From Streptomyces coffeae (GTDB lineage: Bacteria > Actinomycetota > Actinomycetes > Streptomycetales > Streptomycetaceae): a DNA stretch of 46,572 nt. The position numbers were made by a program, and so were the translations under genes. Below are positions 25,241 through 33,885 of this stretch, in pieces. The stretch spans positions 1-46,572 of the forward strand of contig NZ_JAERRF010000046.1 in the NCBI RefSeq assembly GCF_016741875.1. Reading direction: 5' to 3'. The first letter of the stretch is position 1; each line of letters starts with the position of its first letter. Under the pieces are notes generated by a model. It was given only the letters and a program-made list of their open reading frames with translations. It had not been told where the DNA came from and did not search any database.

Positions 25241-26785
25241 TCAGAGGGCGGAGAGCGGGACGGCGTCGTCGTCACCCTTCGGGGTCTCGGCCTTGGCCTG
25301 GGACCGCTTGGGCATGAAGAGCAGGGCGAGCAGGGCGGCCACCACCGCGATCGCGCCGCACACCCCCAGCAGGGTCTGCATCGCGGTCATGAAGGAGTCC
25401 TGCACCGCGTGCACGACCTTCGTGCTCTGCATGGTCTCGCCCACGCGCAGGCCGCCCGAGACGCTGCGCCGGGCCAGTTCGTCTGCCTCCGGCGGCACGT
25501 CGGGCAGCTTCAGGTGCGAGCGGTACGCCGAGGAGGCGACCGTACCGAGGACGGCCACGCCGACGGAACCGCCCACCTGGCGCAGCGCGGAGACCAGTGC
25601 CGAACCGACGCCTGACGACTCCTGGGACAGCGCGTTGACGGAGGCCGCCATGGTGCGGGTCATGGCGAGGCCGAGGCCGAGGCCGACCAGGACCAGCCAG
25701 ACCGACACGTAGCCGTAGCCGGAGGAGAGCTCAGTGCGGGTGCCCAGGAACAGGCCGCCCGCGACGAGCAGGAAGCCGAGTGCCGGCACCGCACGCGGGG
25801 CCGCCTCCGGGGCGAGCTTGTTGACCAACGCGGCGCTCACCAGAACGCCGCCGATGAGCGGCAGAAGCCGCAGTCCGGTGCCGAGCGCGTCGGTGCCGTT
25901 GAGCGCCTGGAAGTACTGGGGCAGTGCGAACAGCAGGCCGAACATCGCGAAGCTGACGACGGTGCCGAGGATCGAGCCCCACACGAAGCCGCTCAGCCGG
26001 AACAGGGACAGGTCGATCAGCGGGTTCCCGGCCCGGGTGATCCGCATCTCCCACAGCACGAACAGCGCCAGGAGCAGTGCGCCGCCGAGCAGCGGGACCA
26101 GTGCCGCGGCGTCACCCCAACTCGTTTCGCCGGCCTCGATCGCACCGTAGACGATGCCCACCAGGCCGAGCGTGGAGATCAGGACACCGAAGAAGTCGAT
26201 GGAACTACCCTGTGCACCACGGGAGTCGGGCACCAGGAACGCCACCGCGACGAAGGCGAGGGCGATCAGGGGAACGTTGACCAGGAAGACCGAGCCCCAC
26301 CAGAAGTGATTGAGCAGGGCGCCGCCGATGATCGGACCGAGCGGGAGTCCGAGCGACTGGGAGACGGCGATGACACCGATCGCCTTGGCGCGCTCCTCCT
26401 TGCTCTCGAAGACGTCGAGGAGGACGGAGGTGCACAGGGGTACGAGGAAGGCCGCGCTGATGCCGAGCACCGTCCGCGCGGTGATCAGCATGCCCGACGA
26501 GTCGGAGTAGGCGCACCATACGGACGCGCCGCCGAACAATGCCAGCGCCGCGAGCAGCAGCCGCTTGCGGCCGAACCGGTCACCGAGCAGTCCGGCGGGC
26601 AATAACAGTGCGGCCATGGCAAGCGTGAAGGCGTCGGCGAACCATTGCAGGTCGCGGGTGGACGCTTGCAGGTCGCTGCCGAGGGTCGGCAGCGCCACGT
26701 TGAGCACCGTGGCGTCGACGCTGACGGTCAGCAGGCTCAGCCCGATAGCCGCCAGTGCCCACCAGCGGCGCGAGTCCCTACTCAC
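25241..26785 (-). CDS. DHA2-family MFS exporter
   Basis: A 514-aa 14-helix drug:H+ antiporter (EmrB/QacA group), the usual length. Motifs: LLTVSVDATVLNVALPTLGS (helix 1, motif D1), GDRFGRKRLLLAALALFGGA (motif A), ARTVLGISAAFLVPLCTSVL, and LGLPLGPIIGGALLNHFWWG (motif C). The GTG at 26785 is preferred over the GTG at 26794 because AAGGAG then has normal spacing. It overlaps the end of the MarR/GbsR gene, so the two are translationally coupled. One TTA leucine codon (plus-strand 26603-26605) lies in MAALLLPAGLL, implying bldA-dependent expression like the cluster activator. Likely self-resistance or product export for the polyketide cluster. Confidence 0.93.
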   Translation of the reverse strand: MSRDSRRWWALAAIGLSLLTVSVDATVLNVALPTLGSDLQASTRDLQWFADAFTLAMAALLLPAGLLGDRFGRKRLLLAALALFGGASVWCAYSDSSGMLITARTVLGISAAFLVPLCTSVLLDVFESKEERAKAIGVIAVSQSLGLPLGPIIGGALLNHFWWGSVFLVNVPLIALAFVAVAFLVPDSRGAQGSSIDFFGVLISTLGLVGIVYGAIEAGETSWGDAAALVPLLGGALLLALFVLWEMRITRAGNPLIDLSLFRLSGFVWGSILGTVVSFAMFGLLFALPQYFQALNGTDALGTGLRLLPLIGGVLVSAALVNKLAPEAAPRAVPALGFLLVAGGLFLGTRTELSSGYGYVSVWLVLVGLGLGLAMTRTMAASVNALSQESSGVGSALVSALRQVGGSVGVAVLGTVASSAYRSHLKLPDVPPEADELARRSVSGGLRVGETMQSTKVVHAVQDSFMTAMQTLLGVCGAIAVVAALLALLFMPKRSQAKAETPKGDDDAVPLSAL

Positions 26786-27314
26786 TTTCTTCACTCCTTA
26801 CGTTGTGGTGTCCGTCGGTTCGGGCGTTCCGGTCCTCGATCCAGCGCTTCAACATGGGTTCTGCCTCGTTGTTGAGCCATTCGAAGACCTGGTGCGCCTC
26901 ACGCAGGCGGTCGGCGGACCCGGCCCCCGCCGGGAAGAGGGTCAGCCCGTTCTCGGTGATGTCGACGAACGACGCGATGCCCTCCAGGCGTCGGCGGACC
27001 ATCGTGGCCCAGGCGTCCGCGGCGAGGCGGTAGTACGTGGCGCGGTCCCCGCTTCGGGTCACGGCCTGCACCATCCGGGCCTCGCTGAGCAGGCGCAGCG
27101 TGCCGGTGAGCGAGGCGCGGCTGGCATGGATGCCGGCCGCGATCTGCGCCGCGTTCTGCTCCGGCGGATCGCTGATCATGAGCCAGGCCAGGGCCCGGCC
27201 CATGATCGGGGGCCAGCCGGACTGCTGCATGAAGTAGGTGGCTACCTGCTCCACCCACGTCTCGACGTCGGAGGCGTGGGCGTCCCCGTTGTCGTCCTCG
27301 GGCATCGACGCCAT
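26778..27314 (-). CDS. GbsR/MarR-type winged-helix regulator
   Basis: A 178-aa regulator of the GbsR-like MarR group. It contains FMQQSGWPPIMGRALAWLMI (the family's conserved GWPPxxGR start of the HTH domain), then AAQIAAGIHASRASLTGTLR and LLSEARMVQAVTRSGDRATY (recognition helix and wing), with a C-terminal dimer helix bundle. The ATG at 27314 is taken because GGTGAG precedes it at normal spacing; 27341 and 27305 are alternatives. It overlaps the exporter start by 8 nt, so it presumably represses its own exporter operon until a ligand, perhaps the cluster product, is bound. Confidence 0.88.
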   Translation of the reverse strand: MASMPEDDNGDAHASDVETWVEQVATYFMQQSGWPPIMGRALAWLMISDPPEQNAAQIAAGIHASRASLTGTLRLLSEARMVQAVTRSGDRATYYRLAADAWATMVRRRLEGIASFVDITENGLTLFPAGAGSADRLREAHQVFEWLNNEAEPMLKRWIEDRNARTDGHHNVRSEESE

Positions 27315-27400
27315 CGCCGTCTCACCGCACCTTCCGTGCATCGGGCTGACTGTTGCTGAGCAGTACTAGTTCTGTAGGCGGCGCTACGTTCCATAAGTTT

Positions 27401-27421
27401 CAGTAGTGACTGTAATTACTG
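27401..27421. promoter_or_regulatory. Dyad upstream of the regulator/exporter operon
   Basis: CAGTA (27401-27405) and TACTG (27417-27421) form an inverted repeat in an AT-rich block about 90 nt before the regulator start. It also borders an IS4 relic, so it may be operator or IS debris. Confidence 0.25.
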
Positions 27422-27424
27422 AAT

Positions 27425-27990
27425 ACGGGTTGGGCAACCCGTACCGGCGCAGCAACTGACGGCCCGTCCGAAGCCGTGGTGGGACGGTGAGCCGGGCGAC
27501 GTGTAGCGCGACGGTGGCCAGGTGGCCGTCGGGCAGCCCGGCCGCGGTGCGTCCGTGGAAGCGGACGTCGCCCAGTCGACGCTTCTCGGCGGGAGTGGGC
27601 ATGACGGACACGTACGAGCCCTCGGGCAGGATCCACAGCGGGGGCAGGCCGAGGTTTTTCTTGATCCGCCGTGCCCAGGTGACAGCCGGTCGCCTCCACC
27701 AGACGCCACAGGGCATGACCGGCGAAGTTACGGTCCGCCAGCGGCAGCATGCCCGGCCGCAGAGAGGTCGGAAGGTACCGGGCGGGCTTGTGCTCGCTGA
27801 ACCGGCCACCGAGTTGAAGGCCGCGTCGATGACGGCGTGTGTCCCGCATTCGATCAAGGCCATCAGGTGGACCTGCGGGTGACCGCTCCGGTTGATCCCG
27901 CCCCTGCCGGTGAAGTCGAACTCCGTGGCACGGGCGGAGGTTTCGGGCACGTCTGGTGCGGTGCCGTCCCAGGCGACCAGCCGCGGCCCG
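27425..27990 (-). pseudogene. IS4-family transposase relic
   Basis: Three frame segments form part of an IS4-type DDE transposase. The 5' piece is LVAWDGTAPDVPETSA, then GGINRSGHPQVHLMALIECG and THAVIDAAFNSVAGS. A shifted frame gives LPTSLRPGMLPLADRNFAGH (catalytic Asp) and ALWRLVEATGCHLG. The first frame returns with RRIKKNLGLPPLWILPEGSY and MPTPAEKRRLGDVRFHGRT. N-terminal and C-terminal ends are lost. The two shifts and truncations show real decay. It separates the regulator/exporter operon from the IS1380 and IS5 debris. Confidence 0.75.
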
Positions 27991-28069
27991 AAAGGGAACG
28001 CACCTTAGGTCCTCGCCGTGGCCGGCGGGCCGCAGCGCCGCTCGAACAGTGCCTGCAGCGGCTTGTCAC

Positions 28070-28230
28070 CCAGCCGTTGTCCGGCCGAGCCGGGCCTGTT
28101 CGGCCCGGTGGTCTCCGACCCGACGGTCTCGCGGCTCATCGACCGGCTCGCTGCGGACGGCGGGCGGGCTCTGACCGCGATACGCGAGGCCCGCGCTCGG
28201 GTCCGCCACCGGGGCAGCCGTTTGAGCGCT
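28070..28230 (+). pseudogene. IS1380-family transposase scrap
   Basis: A plus-strand frame reads PGLFGPVVSDPTVSRLIDRL, then AADGGRALTAIREARARVRH, a conserved N-terminal block of IS1380-type transposases. It lacks a start codon and breaks off after about 50 residues. It abuts the IS4 relic on the opposite strand, so one element probably inserted in the other before decay. Confidence 0.6.
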
Positions 28231-28587
28231 TTCATGACCGGGGACGCCGGCCTCGATGGCACCGAGGTCAGTCACCTGCCCGTGCTGTCGACTTCACCCG
28301 TGGCTTCCGCGCCCATTACGGCATGTCACTCAGGATTCCCGCCGTCGGGCACTCGGTATCCGGTCCGAGACGCATTGCGAAGCGCTGTGCACTGCCTGCT
28401 AACGACCTCCCGGTGGTGGCCCGGCAGTCTGTTGAGGTACCTGCCGGGCTGAGGCAGCTGCCCCGGGCTGCCTGGAGCGGGGCGTGACGCGCTGGAAATC
28501 TGCCAGCGGCGTGCCCGCCAACGCCCTCAGGCGGACATCGAGTGGAAAGACTGCGGAATGTGGACAACACGGGAGGCACGTGTGCTC
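28231..28587. other. Intergenic before the bacteriocin-like gene
   Basis: About 357 nt with no gene that I recognise; open frames on both strands show no motifs. The last 20 nt hold GGGAGG (28571-28576), the ribosome site of the next gene. Confidence 0.4.
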
Positions 28588-29094
28588 ATGAGGATATCCG
28601 GTAGATCGATAGCTCTCGGCTTCGTGAGCGCGGCACTCGCAGTATGCAGCCTCGCTGCGCCGGCCGCCGCAAACGGCCCTCGGACTGCGACCGCTACCGC
28701 GGACGGCACTGTCGTGGCCGCGGATGGTTCCGGAGTTGGTCAGGTCACCACCCATAAGCGCGGTGACGGCACGAAGCCGCCCGCAGAGCTGGGTAACCCC
28801 TCTGAATGGGGTGTGGTGAAGATCGAGATGGACGCTTCGGCGGGCTCCGTCAGGCCGGACTCCGAGGCCTGCGTCCCTGCCAGTGGTGGCAAGTGGTGTT
28901 ACGGCTGGAACACCACTACGAGCGGCAAGTACTGCTACTCGAACTACTTGCATGGGTCGAAGCGGCACTCGTCCAAGGTGAAGATCGCCGGCGTCTGGGG
29001 CACCAGTGGTCCGGTGAAACCCGGCCTCGTCTCCAATGCCCACCGCACGGCGGGCTTGGCCTACACCTGCTACAGCTACTACAACATCCTGTAG
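28588..29094 (+). CDS. Lactococcin-972-family secreted peptide
   Basis: A 168-aa precursor. Residues 1-28 are a Sec signal peptide (basic MRISGRS, hydrophobic core, AAPAAA before the probable cleavage). A Gly/Ala/Thr-rich linker follows, then a C-terminal domain with the lactococcin-972 pattern: SGGKWCYGWNTTTSGKYCYS, NYLHGSKRHSSKVKIAG and a final YTCYSYYNIL. Lactococcin 972 binds lipid II and blocks septum formation in its host species; the same activity here is an inference. Cys95, 104, 116 and 161 could form two disulfides, whereas lactococcin 972 itself has none. Family members usually sit beside a membrane protein and an ABC transporter for immunity; here the next gene is a broken transposase, so it is an orphan. 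The ATG at 28588 follows GGGAGG. Confidence 0.8.
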   Translation: MRISGRSIALGFVSAALAVCSLAAPAAANGPRTATATADGTVVAADGSGVGQVTTHKRGDGTKPPAELGNPSEWGVVKIEMDASAGSVRPDSEACVPASGGKWCYGWNTTTSGKYCYSNYLHGSKRHSSKVKIAGVWGTSGPVKPGLVSNAHRTAGLAYTCYSYYNIL

Positions 29095-29250
29095 GTTCTG
29101 ATCCCCGCATCAAGCGGTGACTCCTCGGTAGGTGGGGGAGGCTGGTGCGCCGCTCGGGGTCTGTTCGGTCGCCCGCGCAGCCTCGGAGTGGCGCCACCTC
29201 CCACTCTGACTCAGACCGTGTCCGATGTGGTGTTTGTCGTTGGACTGTTC

Positions 29251-30015
29251 ATGGGGCGGGGTAGGTGGAGTTGGATTGTTCCGGACGGGTTGTGGGAGAT
29301 CGCGAAGCCGCTGATTCCTTTGCCGAAGGCGCGGCCGCAGGGTGGCGGAACGCAGGACACGCCTGATGAGACGCTGTTCGCGGCCATCGTCTACGTACTG
29401 GTCAGCGGGTGTGTGTGGCGAGCCCTGCCACCGTGCTTCGGCGTGTCGAAGTCAACCGCCCACCGTCGGTTTCTGATCTGGTCCACAGCGGGTGTGTGGG
29501 GCCGGCTGCATGAGGCTGTCCTGCACCGGCTCGACGACGCCGGTCTGATCGATGTCTCCCGTATCGTCCTCGACTCCGCCCACGTCAGGGCGGAAAGGGG
29601 GCGAACACACAGGTCCGGGTCCGGGCCCCGTGGACCGGCGGGGCAGGCCGGGTTCCACGATGCACATCCGGACGCGAACGGACTGCCCCTGGTCGTCGGC
29701 GTCTCCGCCGCGAACACCCATGACAGCGAAGGGCTGAAGCCGATGGTGGCCGGTCACCGAACGAGACACGACCCCCATTGGCTCCGCGGCAAACGGATCG
29801 GCGTGCGGATTGCCCGCAAAGGCATCGAGTCCGGCGAACGATCAGGGCGTTGCAGGTGGGTGATCGAGCGCACGATGTCCTGGCTGTCCGGCTACCGCAG
29901 ACGCAACCACGCTTACGAGCGCAATCCCCGCAACTGCCTGGCATTCCCTCGGACTTGCCGCCGCCATGTGCTTGTGCAAACGGCTCATCCGCCTCGCCAC
30001 AGAGGACAGGTCTGA
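29251..30015 (+). pseudogene. IS5-family transposase, internally deleted
   Basis: A decayed IS5-group transposase. Present are WIVPDGLWEIAKPLIPLPKA, YVLVSGCVWRALPPCFGVSK and LIDVSRIVLDSAHVRAE (first catalytic Asp), then a short out-of-frame stretch (GGEHTGPGPGPVDRRGRPGS in the neighbouring frame), NGLPLVVGVSAANTHDSEGL and the C-terminal RRWVIERTMSWLSGY-like block (here RCRWVIERTMSW). Between RTRHDPH and WLRGKRIG about 25 residues are missing, including the usual second catalytic Asp. At about 29945 an extra C shifts the C-terminus (LGLAAAMCLCKRLIRLATED in another frame). It cannot be active. Confidence 0.8.
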
Positions 30016-30353
30016 GAGTGAACCCGTACACTCCAGGATACGTGATCTATTTGGGCGAGTCGCTCGCGCGATAGTGTCAACGCCGGGTTATGGCGGACAG
30101 GTTGCACAACGGGGAGTGCATGTCATGGATGTCCGAGTTTTATTCGGTCTGGCCGAATATTCCTGCTTGCCCGCTGCTGCGGGTTATTCGTCGGTAACTT
30201 TCCTTTTTGTCGACGTACTGTGAAATAAGTCATTGTGTGGCATTCCTGGCGGTGTCTCGCCAGGTACCGATGTGCTCGAGCGTGGCGCGGGCCCATAGTC
30301 GCGCCCCAAAACCGTAAGGATCGCTTTGCTGCTCACGGGGGGATGGTTTAGGG
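30016..30353 (+). promoter_or_regulatory. Long leader upstream of the LAL activator
   Basis: 338 nt without a gene, AT-rich between 30120 and 30240. Two dyads stand out: ATTCGG-N5-CCGAAT (30142-30158) and CCTGGCG-N6-CGCCAGG (30245-30264). These could be operators or leader hairpins for the activator gene. No CCCCTA motif copy was found here. Confidence 0.45.
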
Positions 30354-33065
30354 ATGTTGCTTGTCCATCGCGATGAGGAACTCGGTCACCTGAAAGCGGC
30401 GCTGGCTGAGTGTTCCGGCATCCGGTCGCGGACGATCGTCGTGGAGGGTGGAGTCGGCTGCGGCAAGAGCGCCCTGCTGGCCGCTTTCGCCGAGTACGCG
30501 GCGGAAGCGGGCACCACCGTGCTGGGCGCGCGCGGCATGGGTGCGGACGCGGAGACGCACATGACCGTGCTCGACCAACTCAGAGTCCAGCTCCCGTCCG
30601 GGATACAGCCCGAGGAAGCCGCGGCCGACCCGGCATGGCACCTGTCCGATGCACTGCGCGCCTTGTCGCGGCAGGGGCCGGTGGTGATCTATGTGGACGA
30701 CGCCCAGGACACCGACCAGGCCTCGCTGTTCGGTCTCTTCCAGGCGGCCGGCCGCGTCCCGCGGACCCTGCTGGTCTTCGCCGAGAGCCTCCATCTCCCG
30801 CACCGTGACCCGGTGATCAAGACGGAACTGCTGCGGCAGTCCGACTCGCTGCGCATCCGCCTCGGCCCGCTGGACAAGAAGGGCGTCGCCGAGATGATCG
30901 ACGGCCGGATCGGGGGCTGGCACGCAGGCACGGTCGTCGACCGGATACACCGCATCAGCGCCGGCAACCCACTGCTCCTGCGCGCCCTGATCGAGGAGTG
31001 CAGCGGCCGGGACGACGCCGGGGCCGACGCGGTCACCGAACCACAGCCCATGGAAGGCGGGATGTATGGACAGGCCGTGCTCACCTGTCTGTACCGCAGC
31101 GGAGGGGTGGCCCTGCAACTGGGGCACATCCTCGCGGTTCTCGGGGAGGCCGCCACCCGCGAACTGCTCGCGCGGGTCAGCGGCCGTCCCTCGGCACAGC
31201 TCGATCGCCACATCCAGGCGCTGCGTGGCGCCGGCATCATCGACGGCCTGAGCTACCGGCACCAGGCCGCCCGCGCCACCGTGCTGGCCGACATGGCCCC
31301 CGCGGTCCGCGAGGGGCTGCACCGCACGGCGGCCACCGCATTGTATGAGGCGGGCCTGCCGTCCCCGGTTGTCGCGACGCAACTGCTGTTCGGGCGCTGC
31401 GGTGCCGAGCCCTGGCAGCGAGTCATCCTGCGGCACGCGGCGGAGGAGGCACTCACCGAGGACGATGCGGGCCGAGCCATCGACCTGCTCGAACTCGCCC
31501 TGGAGAACTCCCCGGACGACGAACAGCGGATCGAGATCCTGCTGCGGCTCAGCCTGATCACCTGGCGCGTCGACCCGGCCGCCGTGGAGTCCCGGTACCT
31601 GCCGGAACTCATCGCCTCGATGCAGGCCGGGCGCCTTTCCCCCGCCGCCGTCAGCGCTCTGGTACGGCTCCTGATCGCCCACGGCCGCATCGAGGACGCC
31701 TTGGAGGCGCTGCACCAGCAGCACGGCGCCCCGGAGGCCGAGAGCGAGATCACCCCGGATGTCGCCTGGATGTGGGTGCGCTACGGCTTCCACGCACTGG
31801 AGTTCCCTGACGAGGCTCCCGTCAGGGCGCCCGGCGCGGCACCCGACGGCGCGGACGCGCGCGTTCCCGGGGTGCCGCGGCTGAAGAGTTCCGCGGAGAC
31901 GCTGCTCACTCACGACCCGAGGGAGTGGGTGTCGGCCGCGGAGAACTTCCTCAAGGTCACCCCGCTCACCGACTCCACTGTGGGCCCGCTGTGCAGCGCC
32001 ATCAAGGCGCTGCTGTTCGCGGACTGCCTGGACTCGGCGTGGCACTGGTGCGAGCAGCTCGTCAAGGAGGCCCAGCGACGGCGCTGCCCGGGCTGGGCAG
32101 CGGTGTTCGCGGTGATACAGGGGATGGTGGCGGTACGTCAGGGCAGCCTGGCTGACGCGCTGTCGTGCATCGAATTGGCCCAGAGCGTGCTGCCGGAGCG
32201 CACCTGGAGCGTCCTCGTCTGCGGCGCGCACGCGGTTCTCAGCGTGATCTACACCGAGATGGGAGCACTCGAGGAGGCCACCCGGCTGTTCGACCTGCCG
32301 GTGCCCGCGGACTGGGAGAAGAGCATCTACTGGCTCGGCTACCTCCGCGCCCGCGGCTGCCTGCGTCTGGCCACCGACCGGCCGCACGCCGCGCTCTCCG
32401 ACTTCCTGCGCATCGGCAAGATCGCCCGCCGCCTCGGCATCGACTACCCGCTCATGGTGTCGTGGTGCACCGACGCGGCCGAAGCCTGGATCCGCCTGAA
32501 CGAGCCGGAACAGGCGTCCGAGCTGCTGGCCCAGCAGGAGGGAAAGAAGCTGCCGAGCAACGGCCGCAGCCGAGGCATCGCCCTGCGCCTGAAGGCCGCC
32601 CTCGCCCCGGTCGCCGACCGTCCCCGATTACTCGGCCAGGCCGTGGAGTTACTGCACGACACGGGTGACCGGCTGGAGCTGGCCAAGACCTTCGCCGACC
32701 TCGCCGACGCGCACGAGAGCGCCGGCAGCCCGAACCGCGCCGACATCGCCCGCCGTCGCGCCTGGCACCTGGCCCGGGAGTGCGGGGCCCAACCACTGTG
32801 TCGGCGGCTGGAACGGGACGGACGCATCGGCGCCCTGGCCGCCCGGGAGCGCTCCGTGCTCAAGGACGAGGAGCCGACCGCGCCGGCACCGGGCAAGGTG
32901 ACCCGGGCCGAACGCAGGGTCGCCGAACTCGCCGCCCGCGGACACAGCAACCGCGAGATCTCGCAACGGCTCAACATCACCATCAGCACGGTCGAGCAAC
33001 ACCTCACCCGCGTGTACCAGAAGCTGCACATCTCCCGGCGGGACCAGATCCCGGTCGGCCTGTAG
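30354..33065 (+). CDS. LAL-family (LuxR) cluster activator
   Basis: A 903-aa large ATP-binding LuxR regulator. The N-terminal AAA-like ATPase has Walker A GGVGCGKS (about residues 32-39) and Walker B VVIYVDDAQD (about residues 110-119). A long helical middle follows. The C-terminal LuxR HTH is at about residues 850-900: TRAERRVAELAARGHSNREI and SQRLNITISTVEQHLTRVYQ. Such proteins are pathway-specific activators of polyketide clusters. Two TTA codons (32628-32630 and 32649-32651, Leu759 and Leu766) place it under bldA tRNA control. It starts MLLVHRDEELGHL, the family's normal N-terminus. It probably switches on the genes on either side, including the divergent cyclase/dehydrogenase promoter. 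Confidence 0.95.
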   Translation: MLLVHRDEELGHLKAALAECSGIRSRTIVVEGGVGCGKSALLAAFAEYAAEAGTTVLGARGMGADAETHMTVLDQLRVQLPSGIQPEEAAADPAWHLSDALRALSRQGPVVIYVDDAQDTDQASLFGLFQAAGRVPRTLLVFAESLHLPHRDPVIKTELLRQSDSLRIRLGPLDKKGVAEMIDGRIGGWHAGTVVDRIHRISAGNPLLLRALIEECSGRDDAGADAVTEPQPMEGGMYGQAVLTCLYRSGGVALQLGHILAVLGEAATRELLARVSGRPSAQLDRHIQALRGAGIIDGLSYRHQAARATVLADMAPAVREGLHRTAATALYEAGLPSPVVATQLLFGRCGAEPWQRVILRHAAEEALTEDDAGRAIDLLELALENSPDDEQRIEILLRLSLITWRVDPAAVESRYLPELIASMQAGRLSPAAVSALVRLLIAHGRIEDALEALHQQHGAPEAESEITPDVAWMWVRYGFHALEFPDEAPVRAPGAAPDGADARVPGVPRLKSSAETLLTHDPREWVSAAENFLKVTPLTDSTVGPLCSAIKALLFADCLDSAWHWCEQLVKEAQRRRCPGWAAVFAVIQGMVAVRQGSLADALSCIELAQSVLPERTWSVLVCGAHAVLSVIYTEMGALEEATRLFDLPVPADWEKSIYWLGYLRARGCLRLATDRPHAALSDFLRIGKIARRLGIDYPLMVSWCTDAAEAWIRLNEPEQASELLAQQEGKKLPSNGRSRGIALRLKAALAPVADRPRLLGQAVELLHDTGDRLELAKTFADLADAHESAGSPNRADIARRRAWHLARECGAQPLCRRLERDGRIGALAARERSVLKDEEPTAPAPGKVTRAERRVAELAARGHSNREISQRLNITISTVEQHLTRVYQKLHISRRDQIPVGL

Positions 33066-33096
33066 CGCGCCCGCCCATCCGGCCGAGCCATCGTCT

Positions 33097-33133
33097 CCCC
33101 GTGACCTGGCTCCGCTGGAGCCGGGTCACGGGG
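33097..33133. terminator. Strong bidirectional terminator after the LAL gene
   Basis: CCCCGTGACC (33097-33106) pairs with GGTCACGGGG (33124-33133); GGCTCC (33108-33113) pairs with GGAGCC (33117-33122); one T-G wobble joins them, loop 3 nt. It lies between the convergent LAL and cyclase genes. Confidence 0.85.
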
Positions 33134-33196
33134 GCCGATGCACAGGGCCGGGCGGCATCCGCCCGGCTGCCGCGCCGTGACGAACCTTCGGCGGAC

Positions 33197-33634
33197 TCAG
33201 AGGCCGAGCTTGATACCGATCTGGGCCAGCATGGTGGCGTTGTCGCTGATCGTCCAGTGCTCGACGATCTTCCCGTCCACCACCCGGCTCATGTTGAGCA
33301 TCGTCATCTCGAACTCTTTGCCGCTCGGCGGCGCCCCCATGAATTCCACCGAGTGGGTGCCGCGCGCCACGCACCGGGTGGCCACTGTGTCACCGGTCTC
33401 CACGATCTCCTGGACCTCGGCCCGCATATCCGGGAAAAGCGCCTGGGTGAACTGCCACACCCCGAGCCAGCCCTCGCGGTCGCGAGGCGTGCCCGGCGGG
33501 TGCTCGGCGTCGGCGGAGGTGCCGGGGAGATGGGCGATGACGTCCGGCGCGATGACCTTCCGCAGTGTCTCCGGGTCATTCGAGTTGAACGCGCCGTAAA
33601 GAGCGCGGATCGTCTCCGAGGGCGTTTTTGCCAT
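33197..33634 (-). CDS. SnoaL-like polyketide cyclase (IdmH-like)
   Basis: A 145-aa SnoaL/NTF2-fold protein. Family marks are ETIRALYGAFNSNDPETLRK, VIAPDVIAHLPGTSADAEHP, REGWLGVWQFTQALFPDM and VATRCVARGTHSVEFMG, with a C-terminal FEMTMLNMSRVVDGKIVEHW. Such proteins catalyse ring closures or act as ester cyclases. In the published indanomycin pathway a SnoaL-like protein (IdmH) is proposed to help form the indane ring; this gene has the same fold and cluster context, but identity of function is inferred. It is divergent from the acyl-CoA dehydrogenase gene over a promoter region with CCTAGGGG repeats. ATG at 33634 is preceded by GGACGGAG. Confidence 0.85.
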   Translation of the reverse strand: MAKTPSETIRALYGAFNSNDPETLRKVIAPDVIAHLPGTSADAEHPPGTPRDREGWLGVWQFTQALFPDMRAEVQEIVETGDTVATRCVARGTHSVEFMGAPPSGKEFEMTMLNMSRVVDGKIVEHWTISDNATMLAQIGIKLGL

Positions 33635-33768
33635 GGTGCTCCGTCCCGAACGATGGGTGTTCCAAAGGCTTGCAGGAGACGGACTCTAAAGACTCCCTGA
33701 CGGCTGCCACAACCCCCGAATAAGCACCCCTTACCTGTGCAAACACCGGGCTTCCAGGGGAGGAGTTC

Positions 33769-33798
33769 CATAGGGGCCTAGGGGTGCGGACCTAGGGG
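33769..33798. repeat. Iterated YCTAGGGG-type operator in the divergent promoter
   Basis: CATAGGGG (33769-33776), CCTAGGGG (33777-33784) and CCTAGGGG (33791-33798) repeat in direct orientation, the first two abutting and the last two 14 bp apart. A related CACCCCTTA is at 33725-33733. The core is shared with the ccr promoter. Confidence 0.5.
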
Positions 33799-33885
33799 CT
33801 GACGCGGTCCGGTTACCCGGCCTAATGTGAGCATGCTTCAACACGGAACTTTCTGTCCGAGTGCAAACGAAGGGTGCCGGGCCCC

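Noticed and set aside
29200..30020. Possible IS5 terminal inverted repeats (CACTCTGACTCAGAC against GTCTGAGAGTG)
   Set aside because: The match needs a 4-nt gap, and the right copy overlaps the transposase coding end; too weak to call.
30348..32387. A 679-codon minus-strand frame over the LAL regulator
   Set aside because: Shadow frame; the plus strand has complete Walker and LuxR motifs.
33874..33885. GTG 33874 as start of the oxidase
   Set aside because: Its AAGGG is only just upstream with no spacer; GTG 33886 has proper spacing and begins with the family-like VDFDLTEKQ.
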